Shown here: in pieces, positions 50,325-57,717 of the stretch
Numbering within the stretch: position 1 is the stretch's first letter
Layout: the number at the start of each line of letters is the position of its first letter
Assembly: GCF_009604455.1 (NCBI RefSeq)
Contig: NZ_WEGL01000001.1
Location: forward strand, 186,001-250,000
DNA: 64,000 nt
Origin: Streptomyces sp. RB17
Lineage (GTDB): Bacteria > Actinomycetota > Actinomycetes > Streptomycetales > Streptomycetaceae
Direction of reading: 5' to 3'
Position numbers and translations under genes: made by a program
Notes under the pieces: model-generated
Seen by the model: only the letters and a program-made list of their open reading frames with translations
The model's database searches: none
Told to the model about the DNA's origin: nothing

Positions 50325-50590
50325 CGTCCGCGCCTACGGCTGCCGGCCCGGTGCGTTTCCTGTGTGCGGTCGCCGGGCCGACGTGTCTTCGGTCGACGGT
50401 CACCGAGCCGGGGCGCTTCCGGTCGCCGGCCCGGTGTGCTCCCGGCCGACGGACGCCGGCCCGGTGTGCTTCCGGCCGGCGATCACTGGCCCGGCGCGCT
50501 TTCGATCTGCGACCACTGGACCGGCGCGTATCCAGCGCCCCGGCCACCGGCCCGGCGCCCTCCCGGCCTACGGCCACCGGACCCACCTGA
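50325..50590. repeat. 30-bp tandem repeat array
   Basis: Units starting at 50342, 50372, 50402, 50425, 50455, 50485, 50515, 50546 and 50576, period 30 bp with one of 23. Core GCCGGCCCGGTGTGCTTCCG. Begins right after the protease stop. No open frame of interest and no spacer-repeat alternation. Confidence 0.8.
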
Positions 50591-50593
50591 TGG

Positions 50594-50692
50594 GGGGTGT
50601 GGGTGGCGAAGCCCCCACAACGCGCGGCGAAGCCGCGCAAAAACAGAGATGGCGAGGACCGTCCGCGCCTTCCGCGGACATGCCTCGCCATC
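50594..50692. terminator. Three-hairpin element after tRNA-Lys copy 3
   Basis: Homologous over about 115 bp to 35275-35374: GGGGG/CCCCC, CGCGCGGCGAAGCCGCGC and the long stem GATGGCGAGG/CCTCGCCATC (50648-50692). Stem changes between the two copies are largely compensated (GAGCC/GGCTC versus GAGGA/GCCTC), showing selection for structure. Confidence 0.7.
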
Positions 50693-50699
50693 GCCATCG

Positions 50700-50773
50700 T
50701 GCGCCGCCAGGGACTCGAACCCCGGACCCGCTGATTAAGAGTCAGCTGCTCTAACCAACTGAGCTAGCGGCGC
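50700..50773 (-). tRNA. tRNA-Lys (anticodon CUU), copy 3
   Basis: Identical to copies 1 and 2. TAAGGT upstream on the minus strand may be its -10 box. The 5' ten bases are also the 3' end of an overlapping protein gene (stop at 50764-50766). Confidence 0.97.
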
Positions 50774-51333
50774 CTGCTGACGTCGTAGACCTTAGCATCC
50801 TGGTCGGCGGGAGGAAAAATCGATATCCGCACCGCCGCGCGGGCCGCCCGTACGGCCGCCCAGAGGACCACCTCCGGGCCCGGCAGCCAGGGATGACGCG
50901 TGTCCGGGGCGACCAGCCAGCGGGACTCGCCGGGGGTGTCGCAGGCGGCCGGCGCCGGGACGGTCACCGCGTCGCCCGTGCCGTGGCACAGCAGCGGCGG
51001 CACCGCCTCCGTACGGTTGGAGCCCCATTCCTCCCACGCCAGCAGCGAGGGCAGCCGCTGGGCTGTGCCCGGCGCGGCGAACAGCAGTACGCGGCCCCGG
51101 AACACCGCGACCGGGCCCGAGCCCGGGCCGTCGTCCCACAGCCGGTCCAGCATCCGGCGGCCGAAGATCGCCGGCGCGCTCACCACGTCGAAGACGGTGC
51201 CGCAGGGCAGGACCACCGGGGCGTCCGGGCGCTCCTCCCACAGGGTCAGCGTGCTGCGCGGGTACGTGGCCGCCGAGGCGAGCCAGGTGACGCCGTCGGA
51301 GGTGACGCGGGTGACGTTCGGTGCGCTGCTCAT
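50764..51333 (-). CDS. Unknown protein, faint resemblance to the prim-pol N-terminal domain
   Basis: A 189-aa protein (ATG 51333). The spacing of ERPDAPVVLPCG, VFRGRVLLFAAPGTAQ, LLCHGTGD and PAPAACDTPGESRW recalls the N-terminal domain of bifunctional primase/polymerase proteins common in Streptomyces, but the catalytic acidic pair is not evident, so I leave function open. Its stop codon lies inside the tRNA-Lys gene, so the last three codons are tRNA sequence. Confidence 0.6.
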   Translation of the reverse strand: MSSAPNVTRVTSDGVTWLASAATYPRSTLTLWEERPDAPVVLPCGTVFDVVSAPAIFGRRMLDRLWDDGPGSGPVAVFRGRVLLFAAPGTAQRLPSLLAWEEWGSNRTEAVPPLLCHGTGDAVTVPAPAACDTPGESRWLVAPDTRHPWLPGPEVVLWAAVRAARAAVRISIFPPADQDAKVYDVSRRR

Positions 51334-51423
51334 GCCACCCAGATGTACCGGGCGTGAGCGGGCGGTTCTTCTGAGTTGCCGAAAATCGGGACAGAGACGG
51401 TGGGGGAGGAGTATCTTGCCCGC

Positions 51424-51437
51424 CTGGCATATGCCAG
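51424..51437. promoter_or_regulatory. Perfect palindrome CTGGCATATGCCAG, copy 2
   Basis: 14-bp perfect palindrome, 91 bp before the 51333 gene start; its 12-bp core is identical to 36447-36458. Confidence 0.45.
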
Positions 51438-51477
51438 ACGGGTTACTCAAGGGATTCGGGTTGACGCGGCCGCGGGG

Positions 51478-51846
51478 TCACACGGGATCGGGGGACGTCC
51501 GTCCCTCGGCGTTCCCGCGCATCAGATCCCGGCCGAACTCGACCATCCTCTTCGCGTAGTCCTCGGTCCACTCCGCGCGCTCGGCGATGTCCGCCGCGGT
51601 CAGCCGGTCGAACCGGCGCGGGTCGGCGAGCTGGGCCGCCGCGACGGCCTGGAACTCCACGGCCCGGTCGGCGGCCGCGCGGAACGCCTGGGTCAGCTCC
51701 GTGGCCCGGGACAGCAGCGCCCGCGGATCCTCGATCGACTCCAGGTCGAAGAAGTGCTCGGGATCGCCGGCCGCCTCCGCGGGCTCGAAGATCAGAGGCG
51801 CGGGGCGTAGCCGCGGTTCGTTACGACGCGGCGTGGGCTCCGCCAT
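51478..51846 (-). CDS. Conserved-looking small protein, unknown
   Basis: A 122-aa soluble, mostly helical, charged protein (FEPAEAAGDPEHFFDLESIEDP, ATELTQAFRAAADRAVEFQ, RFDRLTAADIAERAEWTEDYAKRMVEFGRDLM). The last part resembles a helix-turn-helix-like surface. GAGGAG precedes ATG 51846. It lies 85 bp downstream of the helicase gene on the same strand and could belong to that operon. Confidence 0.6.
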   Translation of the reverse strand: MAEPTPRRNEPRLRPAPLIFEPAEAAGDPEHFFDLESIEDPRALLSRATELTQAFRAAADRAVEFQAVAAAQLADPRRFDRLTAADIAERAEWTEDYAKRMVEFGRDLMRGNAEGRTSPDPV

Positions 51847-51931
51847 GTCCTGTCTCCTCCTCGTACGGTTTCGCTGGGCACCGCCTTCAGGTGGGCCACC
51901 GTCCATTGTCCCGCGCCCCCGCAAGAGGCCC

Positions 51932-53269
51932 TCAAGTCCACCGGCTCACCCTGTGCTCCGCCAGATGCGCGAGCACCGCGTGGTTCGCCTCCCAGCCGTC
52001 GGGAAACTTCACCAGCGTGCCCAGCTGGACCGGTTCCGTGGAGGGGTAGGCGTCCAGGAGGTCGCCGACGCCCGCGCGGCAGACCACGATGCAGGCGTGG
52101 CGGTGCCGGGAGGCCAGGACGCACAGGCGGCCGGTCTCCAGATGGAAGGCGGTGGCGTCGGGGCGACCGGAGAGCGGGTGCAGGACGACCGTGACGTCGT
52201 ACTCCCGGCCCTGGAGACGGTTCGCGGTGTCCACCGTTACGTCCGTCACGCCCAGCTCGGCGAGCGCCGTGCGCACCGCGGCCGCCTGGTCGCGGTGGGC
52301 CGTGCCGACGGCGATGCGGTCGGCCGTGAGCGGGGTGGGGTCGTCCGAGCGCTCGGAGAGCGCCGCGCCGCCTCTGTCCAGCAGTCGGCGTACCACCGTC
52401 GCCACCGCCCGCACCGCCTCCGGGTCCGTGCGCGGGGTGTGCCGGGCGGGCAGTTCCAGCAGGCCCCAGCCGGATTCCGCCGCCTCGTCGATCACCTGGT
52501 CCGGGCCGGAGCCGTCCGAGCGGACCGCGAAGGTCAGCTGGCGGTCGCCGTGGCCGGTGCCGCTGCGGAAGGGCGTGTACGGGTAGAACGCGTCGGAGAC
52601 GAGGGGCGCCGCCGACGCGGGCAGGCGCCAGGAGACCGGGAGGCGGTGCTGGGGAAGGCCGGGGTTGTGGGCCAGCAGAGTGGTCACGGCGGACGCCGAG
52701 GGGTCGTACGACAGGCCCGCCCACTGCTCGCTGCCGACGATCGCGAACGGGTCCAGCTGCCCGGGGTCACCGACGAACAGCGCCCGCTCGAACAGGCCCG
52801 CCACGGCCAGCAGGGAGTCCGAGCGCATCTGGTACGCCTCGTCCACGATCGCGTGCCGCCACGGCTCGTCCACCGTGACGTGCGCCCACTTCGCGGCCGT
52901 GGACAGGACCACCTGCAGGCCGTTCAGGTCGGCCGCCTTCGCCGACGTGCGGACCTGCGGCAGGTCGTCCAGCGCCTTGTCGTAGGGGTCGGTGTCACTG
53001 CTGTGCAGGCGGCCGACCGGCAGCTCCGGGTTCTTCTCGGCGAGCCGGAGGACAAGGTCGTCCACCTGGGCGTTCGTCTGTGCCACCACCATCAACGGGC
53101 GGCCCGCCTCGGCCAGTTCGAGGGCCGCGCGGACCACGAGCGTCGACTTGCCGGCGCCGGGCGGGGAGTCCACGACCACACCGCGCTCGGAGCCGTGCAG
53201 GGTGTCGTGGAGGATCGCGTCGGTGGCGCGGGCGGCAGCGGCTCCGGGGTCGAAGTCGACCGTCGTCAA
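51932..53269 (-). CDS. UPF1-like superfamily 1 DNA/RNA helicase
   Basis: A 445-aa ATPase: Walker A SPPGAGKST (35-43), motif Ia VVAQTNAQVDDL, motif II DEAYQ (143-147), motif III GDPGQLDP, motif IV PVSWRLP, motif V DTANRLQGREYD and motif VI ASRHRHAC. The order and DEAY-type motif fit SF1B UPF1/Dna2-like helicases, but it lacks the usual N-terminal stalk and barrel. TTG start at 53269 overlaps the previous stop (TTGA). Third gene of the nuclease operon. Confidence 0.85.
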   Translation of the reverse strand: MTTVDFDPGAAAARATDAILHDTLHGSERGVVVDSPPGAGKSTLVVRAALELAEAGRPLMVVAQTNAQVDDLVLRLAEKNPELPVGRLHSSDTDPYDKALDDLPQVRTSAKAADLNGLQVVLSTAAKWAHVTVDEPWRHAIVDEAYQMRSDSLLAVAGLFERALFVGDPGQLDPFAIVGSEQWAGLSYDPSASAVTTLLAHNPGLPQHRLPVSWRLPASAAPLVSDAFYPYTPFRSGTGHGDRQLTFAVRSDGSGPDQVIDEAAESGWGLLELPARHTPRTDPEAVRAVATVVRRLLDRGGAALSERSDDPTPLTADRIAVGTAHRDQAAAVRTALAELGVTDVTVDTANRLQGREYDVTVVLHPLSGRPDATAFHLETGRLCVLASRHRHACIVVCRAGVGDLLDAYPSTEPVQLGTLVKFPDGWEANHAVLAHLAEHRVSRWT

Positions 53270-54855
53270 AGTACGTCCTCCTCGGTGATGGGATCGGCGG
53301 CCTCCGACACGGCCTCACCGGGCGGGCCGCCGTGCGTCCACGGGGTCTCCTCCGGGTCGGGCAGCTTCGCGCCGCCGCGCTGCTCGTGCTCGAAGAGGGT
53401 GAAGCAGATCCGGTCGCCCTTCTCCGGAACCGAACCGGGCTCGGGCTCCTTGCCGCGGCCCATCTTGTCCAGGACGCGCAGGACCAGGACGCCTTCGGTC
53501 TCGTAGCCGACGAACTCCGCCGACTGCGGTTTGCCGCCCAGCGAGCGGTACGCCTTCGCCCGCTCGGCGAGATGCGGCCGGTCGTCCGTGCGGACCGTCA
53601 CCAGCGGGCGCGGGCTCGGCCGCTTGCCCTCGCTGTACGCCATCACGACGTCGGTCACCTCGCCCGCGAACGCCTCCCCGGCCAGCCGCCGCCCCGCCAT
53701 CACCAGCGGGTCGTCCAGCGCCTCCTGCGCCTCCAGCCGGGCCTGCTCGCGCTCGCGCGTGGCCAGCTTGTTCGCCGCCGTCACCGCGTCGTCCCGGCGC
53801 GGCTGCGGCGGCTCGCCCGCCAGCACCCGGTCGCGGTGCCCGGTGAAGGACCAGCGGTCCCGGGTCCAGCGCTCGGCCACATGCGCGCCCTCCGGCAGCG
53901 CCCGCAGCAGGTCCAGGCCCCGCCACACGGCGTCCCAGGTGGGCCGGGTGCGGCTCGCCACCAGGTCGCGGACCTCCCGCTCGGCCGCGGTGAGCGCGGC
54001 GAGCCGGTCGTCGGCGGCCAGGGCGTCCTCGGCGGCGGCGAGCGCGGTGCGCGCGCGGTCGTAGCGTTCGATCGCCGGGGCCAGCAGCTCGTTGTCGAAC
54101 GCCGGGTCGGTGGCGGGACCGGCCGGCGGGCACAGCAACTGGCCGGCGGGGTTCCGCGCCAGCTCGGCCCGGCGCGCGGCCTCGGCGCCGGATTCGCCCT
54201 CCGGGGGGTCGATCCAGGCGAGCAGCGCGCCCAGGTGCTGGTCCTCCAGGCCGGACTGGCCGGTCGCCCAGTGCCGGGACAGCACATCGGTCAGGGCGAG
54301 CAGGAGGGAGGAGCCGGGGACCCGGGACCGCTCGCCGTAGTGGGTGAGCCAGCGGCCGAGCAGCGGCACCCGGGGCGGCGCCGGATGGGGGGTCTGCGGG
54401 TCCTGCTCGGCGGTACGGCGGAACCGCATCGAGCGGCCCAGCAGCCGCACGAAGTCCAGGCCGGCCCGGCTCGGCACGATCAGCTGGGCGGCGTCCGCGC
54501 ACAGCTCGACCTCGACCTTGACCCGCTTGCCGGTCTCCGGGTCGGTCTCGGTGCGCTCGGCCGCCTCCACGGACCCGGCACAGGAGTCGATGTACGGCAG
54601 GACGACGTCGGCGAGGTCGGCGAGGAAGGAGAAACGCAGGTCGCGGTCGCGGGGCTGCGGGACGACCAGCAGGCGGGGCGCGTCCCGGTCGGTGCCGACC
54701 AGCGCGCCGAGCGGGGCGCCCGCCTCACCGGCGGTGGTGAGCGGCACGAACACCAGCGGGCGTGCCGACAGATGCCGGTGCCGGACGGTCGCGGCGGGCT
54801 GGGCGCGGCCGCTGCTGACGGCCTCGAGCCGGGCGAGGGTGGCGATCAGGGACAC
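53266..54855 (-). CDS. Unknown 529-aa protein between a Fe-S nuclease and a helicase
   Basis: No domain recognised with confidence. N-terminal half is beta-rich (PLVFVPLTTAGEAGAPLGALVG, LLVVPQPRDRDLRF); the middle is a helical, coiled-coil-like region (ATDPAFDNELLAPAIERYDRARTAL to KLATREREQARLEAQEAL). The last 130 residues are again beta-rich (AEFVGYETEGVLVLRVLD, PEKGDRICFTLFE) and end acidic. That C-terminal part could be the beta-barrel normally inserted in UPF1/Dna2 helicases (inference). It overlaps the nuclease gene by 10 bp (GTG start) and the helicase by 4 bp. Confidence 0.75.
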   Translation of the reverse strand: MSLIATLARLEAVSSGRAQPAATVRHRHLSARPLVFVPLTTAGEAGAPLGALVGTDRDAPRLLVVPQPRDRDLRFSFLADLADVVLPYIDSCAGSVEAAERTETDPETGKRVKVEVELCADAAQLIVPSRAGLDFVRLLGRSMRFRRTAEQDPQTPHPAPPRVPLLGRWLTHYGERSRVPGSSLLLALTDVLSRHWATGQSGLEDQHLGALLAWIDPPEGESGAEAARRAELARNPAGQLLCPPAGPATDPAFDNELLAPAIERYDRARTALAAAEDALAADDRLAALTAAEREVRDLVASRTRPTWDAVWRGLDLLRALPEGAHVAERWTRDRWSFTGHRDRVLAGEPPQPRRDDAVTAANKLATREREQARLEAQEALDDPLVMAGRRLAGEAFAGEVTDVVMAYSEGKRPSPRPLVTVRTDDRPHLAERAKAYRSLGGKPQSAEFVGYETEGVLVLRVLDKMGRGKEPEPGSVPEKGDRICFTLFEHEQRGGAKLPDPEETPWTHGGPPGEAVSEAADPITEEDVL

Positions 54856-56075
54856 GGGGCGACCTCCCGGTGGGCCGCGTCCGTCAGCGCCTCCGCACGC
54901 GCCGGTGGTTCCGCGCTCGCCAGCGCCTCCGCGCGCAGGGCCGCCGCGCGGCGCAGGGCCGCGACCGCCGGGTCGTCCGGGTCGCCCTGCTCGCCGTGGG
55001 CCGCCGCGAGGACGTCCTCGACCGTGGTCAGACCGCCCAGCTCCGCGCGCAGCGGCCGGCCCAGACGGGTGACGGCACCCTCCTCGCGGGAGCGTTCCCG
55101 GCAGTGGAAGGCCAGTTCGCACGCGGAAAGGCACTCGGGTGCGTACGTCGCCGGGACCGCCGCCACGGCCTCCGTCAGCTCCTCGGCACCGCGGTCGGGT
55201 GCGAAGCAGGTGCCCTCGGGCAGGGTCCGGGCGATCTCCTCGATCCGGGTGAGCCGGGTCAGCTGGCGGGCGGTGACCGCGCGCTGCTTGCGGATGTCGA
55301 CGGCGGACGCCGCGGGCAGGTTGGAGAAGTCCTTCGGGCACACCAGCAGGATCCGGTGCCGTACGACCGGAACGGCATCGAGCCGCGCGGCGACCTCCTC
55401 CAGGGCCAGCACGTACACCGCCGCCTGCCGGGCCGCCGCGCCGACCTTCGACGGGTCCGCCGAACCGTCCAGCATCGGGAAGGACTTGATCTCCACCACC
55501 GACCAGCTGCCGTCCGGGTGCACCACCACCGCGTCCGGCTCCAGGAAGGCGAGCGAGCCGGCCACGTCCAGGGCGAGCATCGGGTGGTCCAGCAGCGTCC
55601 AGCCGCCCGCCCGCGCGGCCTCGCGCAGCGCCAGCGCCGTACGGGCCGCACGCCCCTCGGGGCCGTGCGCGCTCAGGTCGGGTACGGCGGCCCCCTCGGG
55701 CGGTGCGGCGCCCGGGTCGAGGCGGGCGTGCGCCAGCCGCAGCAGCTCCGCGCCGCCGTCGGCCTTCACCTTCGCCTCGAACGCGTTCCCGCGGGTCAGC
55801 GCGAACTGCGACTGGCCGAACGCGGACGGCGCGCCCAGCGCGCTCGCCAGCCGTGCCTTGTCCACCCCGGCGCCGTCCAGGATCGCCCGCCGCGCGCACC
55901 CGGGGTTCGCGGCGAGCGCCGCGAGGGCGCGCGCATCCAGGGCCTTGGCCGGTACGTCGGGACCGCGCAGCTCAGCGAGCCGGTGCCGCAGCCCCTTCGC
56001 CCGCGTCGCTGGGGGAGGCGTCCGGTTCGGCCCCGGCGTCGAGCCGCGACTCGCGCTGCCGTGGAATTCGCTCAC
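54846..56075 (-). CDS. RecB/Cas4-type PD-(D/E)XK nuclease with a predicted 4Fe-4S cluster
   Basis: A 409-aa protein with the full RecB-nuclease motif set: RGNAFE (95-100), Asp181 (LEPDAVVV), Glu195-x-Lys197 (VVEIKSFP) and Gln217-x3-Tyr221 (RQAAVYVLAL). Four cysteines fit the AddB/Cas4/Dna2 iron-sulfur layout: Cys60 (NPGCARRA) and Cys315, Cys319, Cys325 (ECLSACELAFHC). It should be a Mg/Mn-dependent DNA exonuclease. GTG 56075 is the first start in frame and lies inside the PAP2 gene by about 104 bp. Confidence 0.82.
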   Translation of the reverse strand: MSEFHGSASRGSTPGPNRTPPPATRAKGLRHRLAELRGPDVPAKALDARALAALAANPGCARRAILDGAGVDKARLASALGAPSAFGQSQFALTRGNAFEAKVKADGGAELLRLAHARLDPGAAPPEGAAVPDLSAHGPEGRAARTALALREAARAGGWTLLDHPMLALDVAGSLAFLEPDAVVVHPDGSWSVVEIKSFPMLDGSADPSKVGAAARQAAVYVLALEEVAARLDAVPVVRHRILLVCPKDFSNLPAASAVDIRKQRAVTARQLTRLTRIEEIARTLPEGTCFAPDRGAEELTEAVAAVPATYAPECLSACELAFHCRERSREEGAVTRLGRPLRAELGGLTTVEDVLAAAHGEQGDPDDPAVAALRRAAALRAEALASAEPPARAEALTDAAHREVAPCP

Positions 56076-56916
56076 CCGCGGAAGTCTGGCATCCGCCACT
56101 GACAATCGGGGAACCCGTGCCGTCCGTGACCGGTGTGCGGCGCGGGAACAGGCGGTCCCGGACCAGGTCCGCGACCCGCGTCACGCGCGGCGCGAGCAGC
56201 AGGCCGACGCCCATCACGGCGACGCCCGCGACCGCGTCCAGGAAGTAGTGGTTGGCGGTACCCATCACCACGAGCGCGGTGCCCAGCGGATAGAGCACGC
56301 CGAGGATCTTCGCCACGCGCGTGCCGCCGTGCCGCCACAGCATCACACCGCACCACAGCGCCCAGCCGACGTGCAGGCTCGGCATGGCCGCGTACTGGTT
56401 GGTCATCCCGCCCATGCCGCGCGGCGCGCTCGCCTCGCCGCCCCACCAGCCGTACGAGCTGTAGTGGGCCATGGTGTCCACGAAGCCGTGGCCGTCGGAC
56501 AGCAGCCGGGGCGGGCAGGTCGGCAGCAGGGTGAAGCCGATCAGGCCGATGAACGTGGACGTCATCAGCCAGGTGCGGGCCCGCCGGTAGTGCTCGGCGC
56601 GGGTCCGGAACAGCCAGACGAGGAGGGCGGGCGTGATCAGGTAGTGCAGCGAGGCGTACCAGAAGTCGGCCGGCACCCCGAGCCAGGGCTCGCGCGTGAA
56701 CAGCCGGTTGAGCGGGTGCTCGGCGTTGAGGTCCAGGACCTTCTCGATGCGCAGGATCGCCAGGCCGTGGTCGACGGCGGAGGAGACGTCCCCGCGGGCC
56801 AGGAGGCGGCCGGCCGAGTAGCAGCCGTAGACGAGGAGGATCAGAGGCAGCTCGGTCCACCAGCGCAGCCCGGTACGCGGGACCCCTTCGGTGCCCGGTG
56901 TCTCGGTCTGCGGCAT
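55972..56916 (-). CDS. PAP2-family membrane phosphatase / phosphotransferase
   Basis: A 314-aa protein with six membrane helices and the Aur1-like PAP2 motifs: [15 protein letters not shown] and [13 protein letters not shown]. Such enzymes dephosphorylate lipid phosphates or transfer phosphoinositol heads. ATG 56916 follows GGGAGGG. Its last 35 codons, a soluble tail after the final helix, overlap the nuclease gene in another frame. Confidence 0.87.
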   Translation of the reverse strand: MPQTETPGTEGVPRTGLRWWTELPLILLVYGCYSAGRLLARGDVSSAVDHGLAILRIEKVLDLNAEHPLNRLFTREPWLGVPADFWYASLHYLITPALLVWLFRTRAEHYRRARTWLMTSTFIGLIGFTLLPTCPPRLLSDGHGFVDTMAHYSSYGWWGGEASAPRGMGGMTNQYAAMPSLHVGWALWCGVMLWRHGGTRVAKILGVLYPLGTALVVMGTANHYFLDAVAGVAVMGVGLLLAPRVTRVADLVRDRLFPRRTPVTDGTGSPIVSGGCQTSAGERIPRQRESRLDAGAEPDASPSDAGEGAAAPAR

Positions 56917-57101
56917 CTGATCGCCCTCCCCCTTCTGCAGTACGGCGCGCCCCCTGGAGGGCGACCGTGCCACTTTACGGTGTCCGTATCCCGCCCCTGA
57001 GGGCGCTCCGGCCCACAAAGACGCCGAGATCGCCCCCCAGGTTGCCCCGACCGGGGGTGAGCGATGATGGGAGGGTCCCTTCGCTTCCGGAAAGGTCTCT
57101 C

Positions 57102-57698
57102 ATGGCACCGCGCATCCTGCTGGCCCGGCACGGACAGACGGAATGGTCACTGTCCGGCAAGCACACCGGCAGGACCGACGTGCCCCTGCTGGAGGAGGGC
57201 CGGCGGGGAGCCAAGCTGCTCGGCGAGCGACTGCACCGGGCCCCGCTGGACGGGCTGCCGGGGGCCGAGGTGCGCACCAGCCCGCTGGTGCGCGCGCGTG
57301 AGACGTGCGAACTCGCCGGTTTCGGCGACCGGGCCACCCCGTGGGACACGCTCATGGAGTGGGACTACGGCGCGTATGAGGGCATGACGCCGGCCGAGAT
57401 CCAGGCGGTGCGGCCGGGGTGGCTGATCTGGCGGGACGGGGTGCCGGAGGGTGAGAGCCTCGCCGAGGTGACCGCACGCGCGGACGAGGTGGTGGCCTGG
57501 GCCCGCTCGGCCGACCGCGACGTCCTGGTCTTCGCCCACGGCCACATCCTCCGCTCCATCGGCGCGCGCTGGCTGGGCCTCCCGCTGGACTTCGCGGCCC
57601 GGATACGCCTGAACCCGACCTCGCTGTCCGTGCTGGGCTGGGCGTACGGGGAGCCGGCGATCGAGAGCTGGAACGACCTGGGGCACCTGGCGGGATAG
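57102..57698 (+). CDS. Histidine phosphatase (phosphoglycerate-mutase-like)
   Basis: A 198-aa protein with the phosphohistidine motif [10 protein letters not shown], Arg in [11 protein letters not shown], Glu in WDYGAYEG and the second His in [10 protein letters not shown]. Small acid or sugar-phosphate phosphatase. GAAAGG precedes ATG 57102. Convergent with the TPR regulator. Confidence 0.88.
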   Translation: MAPRILLARHGQTEWSLSGKHTGRTDVPLLEEGRRGAKLLGERLHRAPLDGLPGAEVRTSPLVRARETCELAGFGDRATPWDTLMEWDYGAYEGMTPAEIQAVRPGWLIWRDGVPEGESLAEVTARADEVVAWARSADRDVLVFAHGHILRSIGARWLGLPLDFAARIRLNPTSLSVLGWAYGEPAIESWNDLGHLAG

Positions 57699-57717
57699 AA
57701 ACACTCTCCCGTACCGC

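Noticed and set aside
50325..50590. CRISPR array
   Set aside because: The 30-bp units are contiguous and degenerate with no unique spacers, and no cas genes are near. The Cas4-like nuclease at 54846 has a helicase partner, not Cas1/Cas2.
29798..50773. Integrated element bounded by tRNA-Lys copies
   Set aside because: No integrase, relaxase, replication or phage genes between the copies, the copies are complete genes rather than att fragments, and GC and codon use match the surroundings.
53080..57000. A 1306-codon plus-strand open frame
   Set aside because: Arg/Gly/Ala-rich composition typical of a GC-rich antisense shadow. The minus strand encodes four well-supported genes over the same bases.
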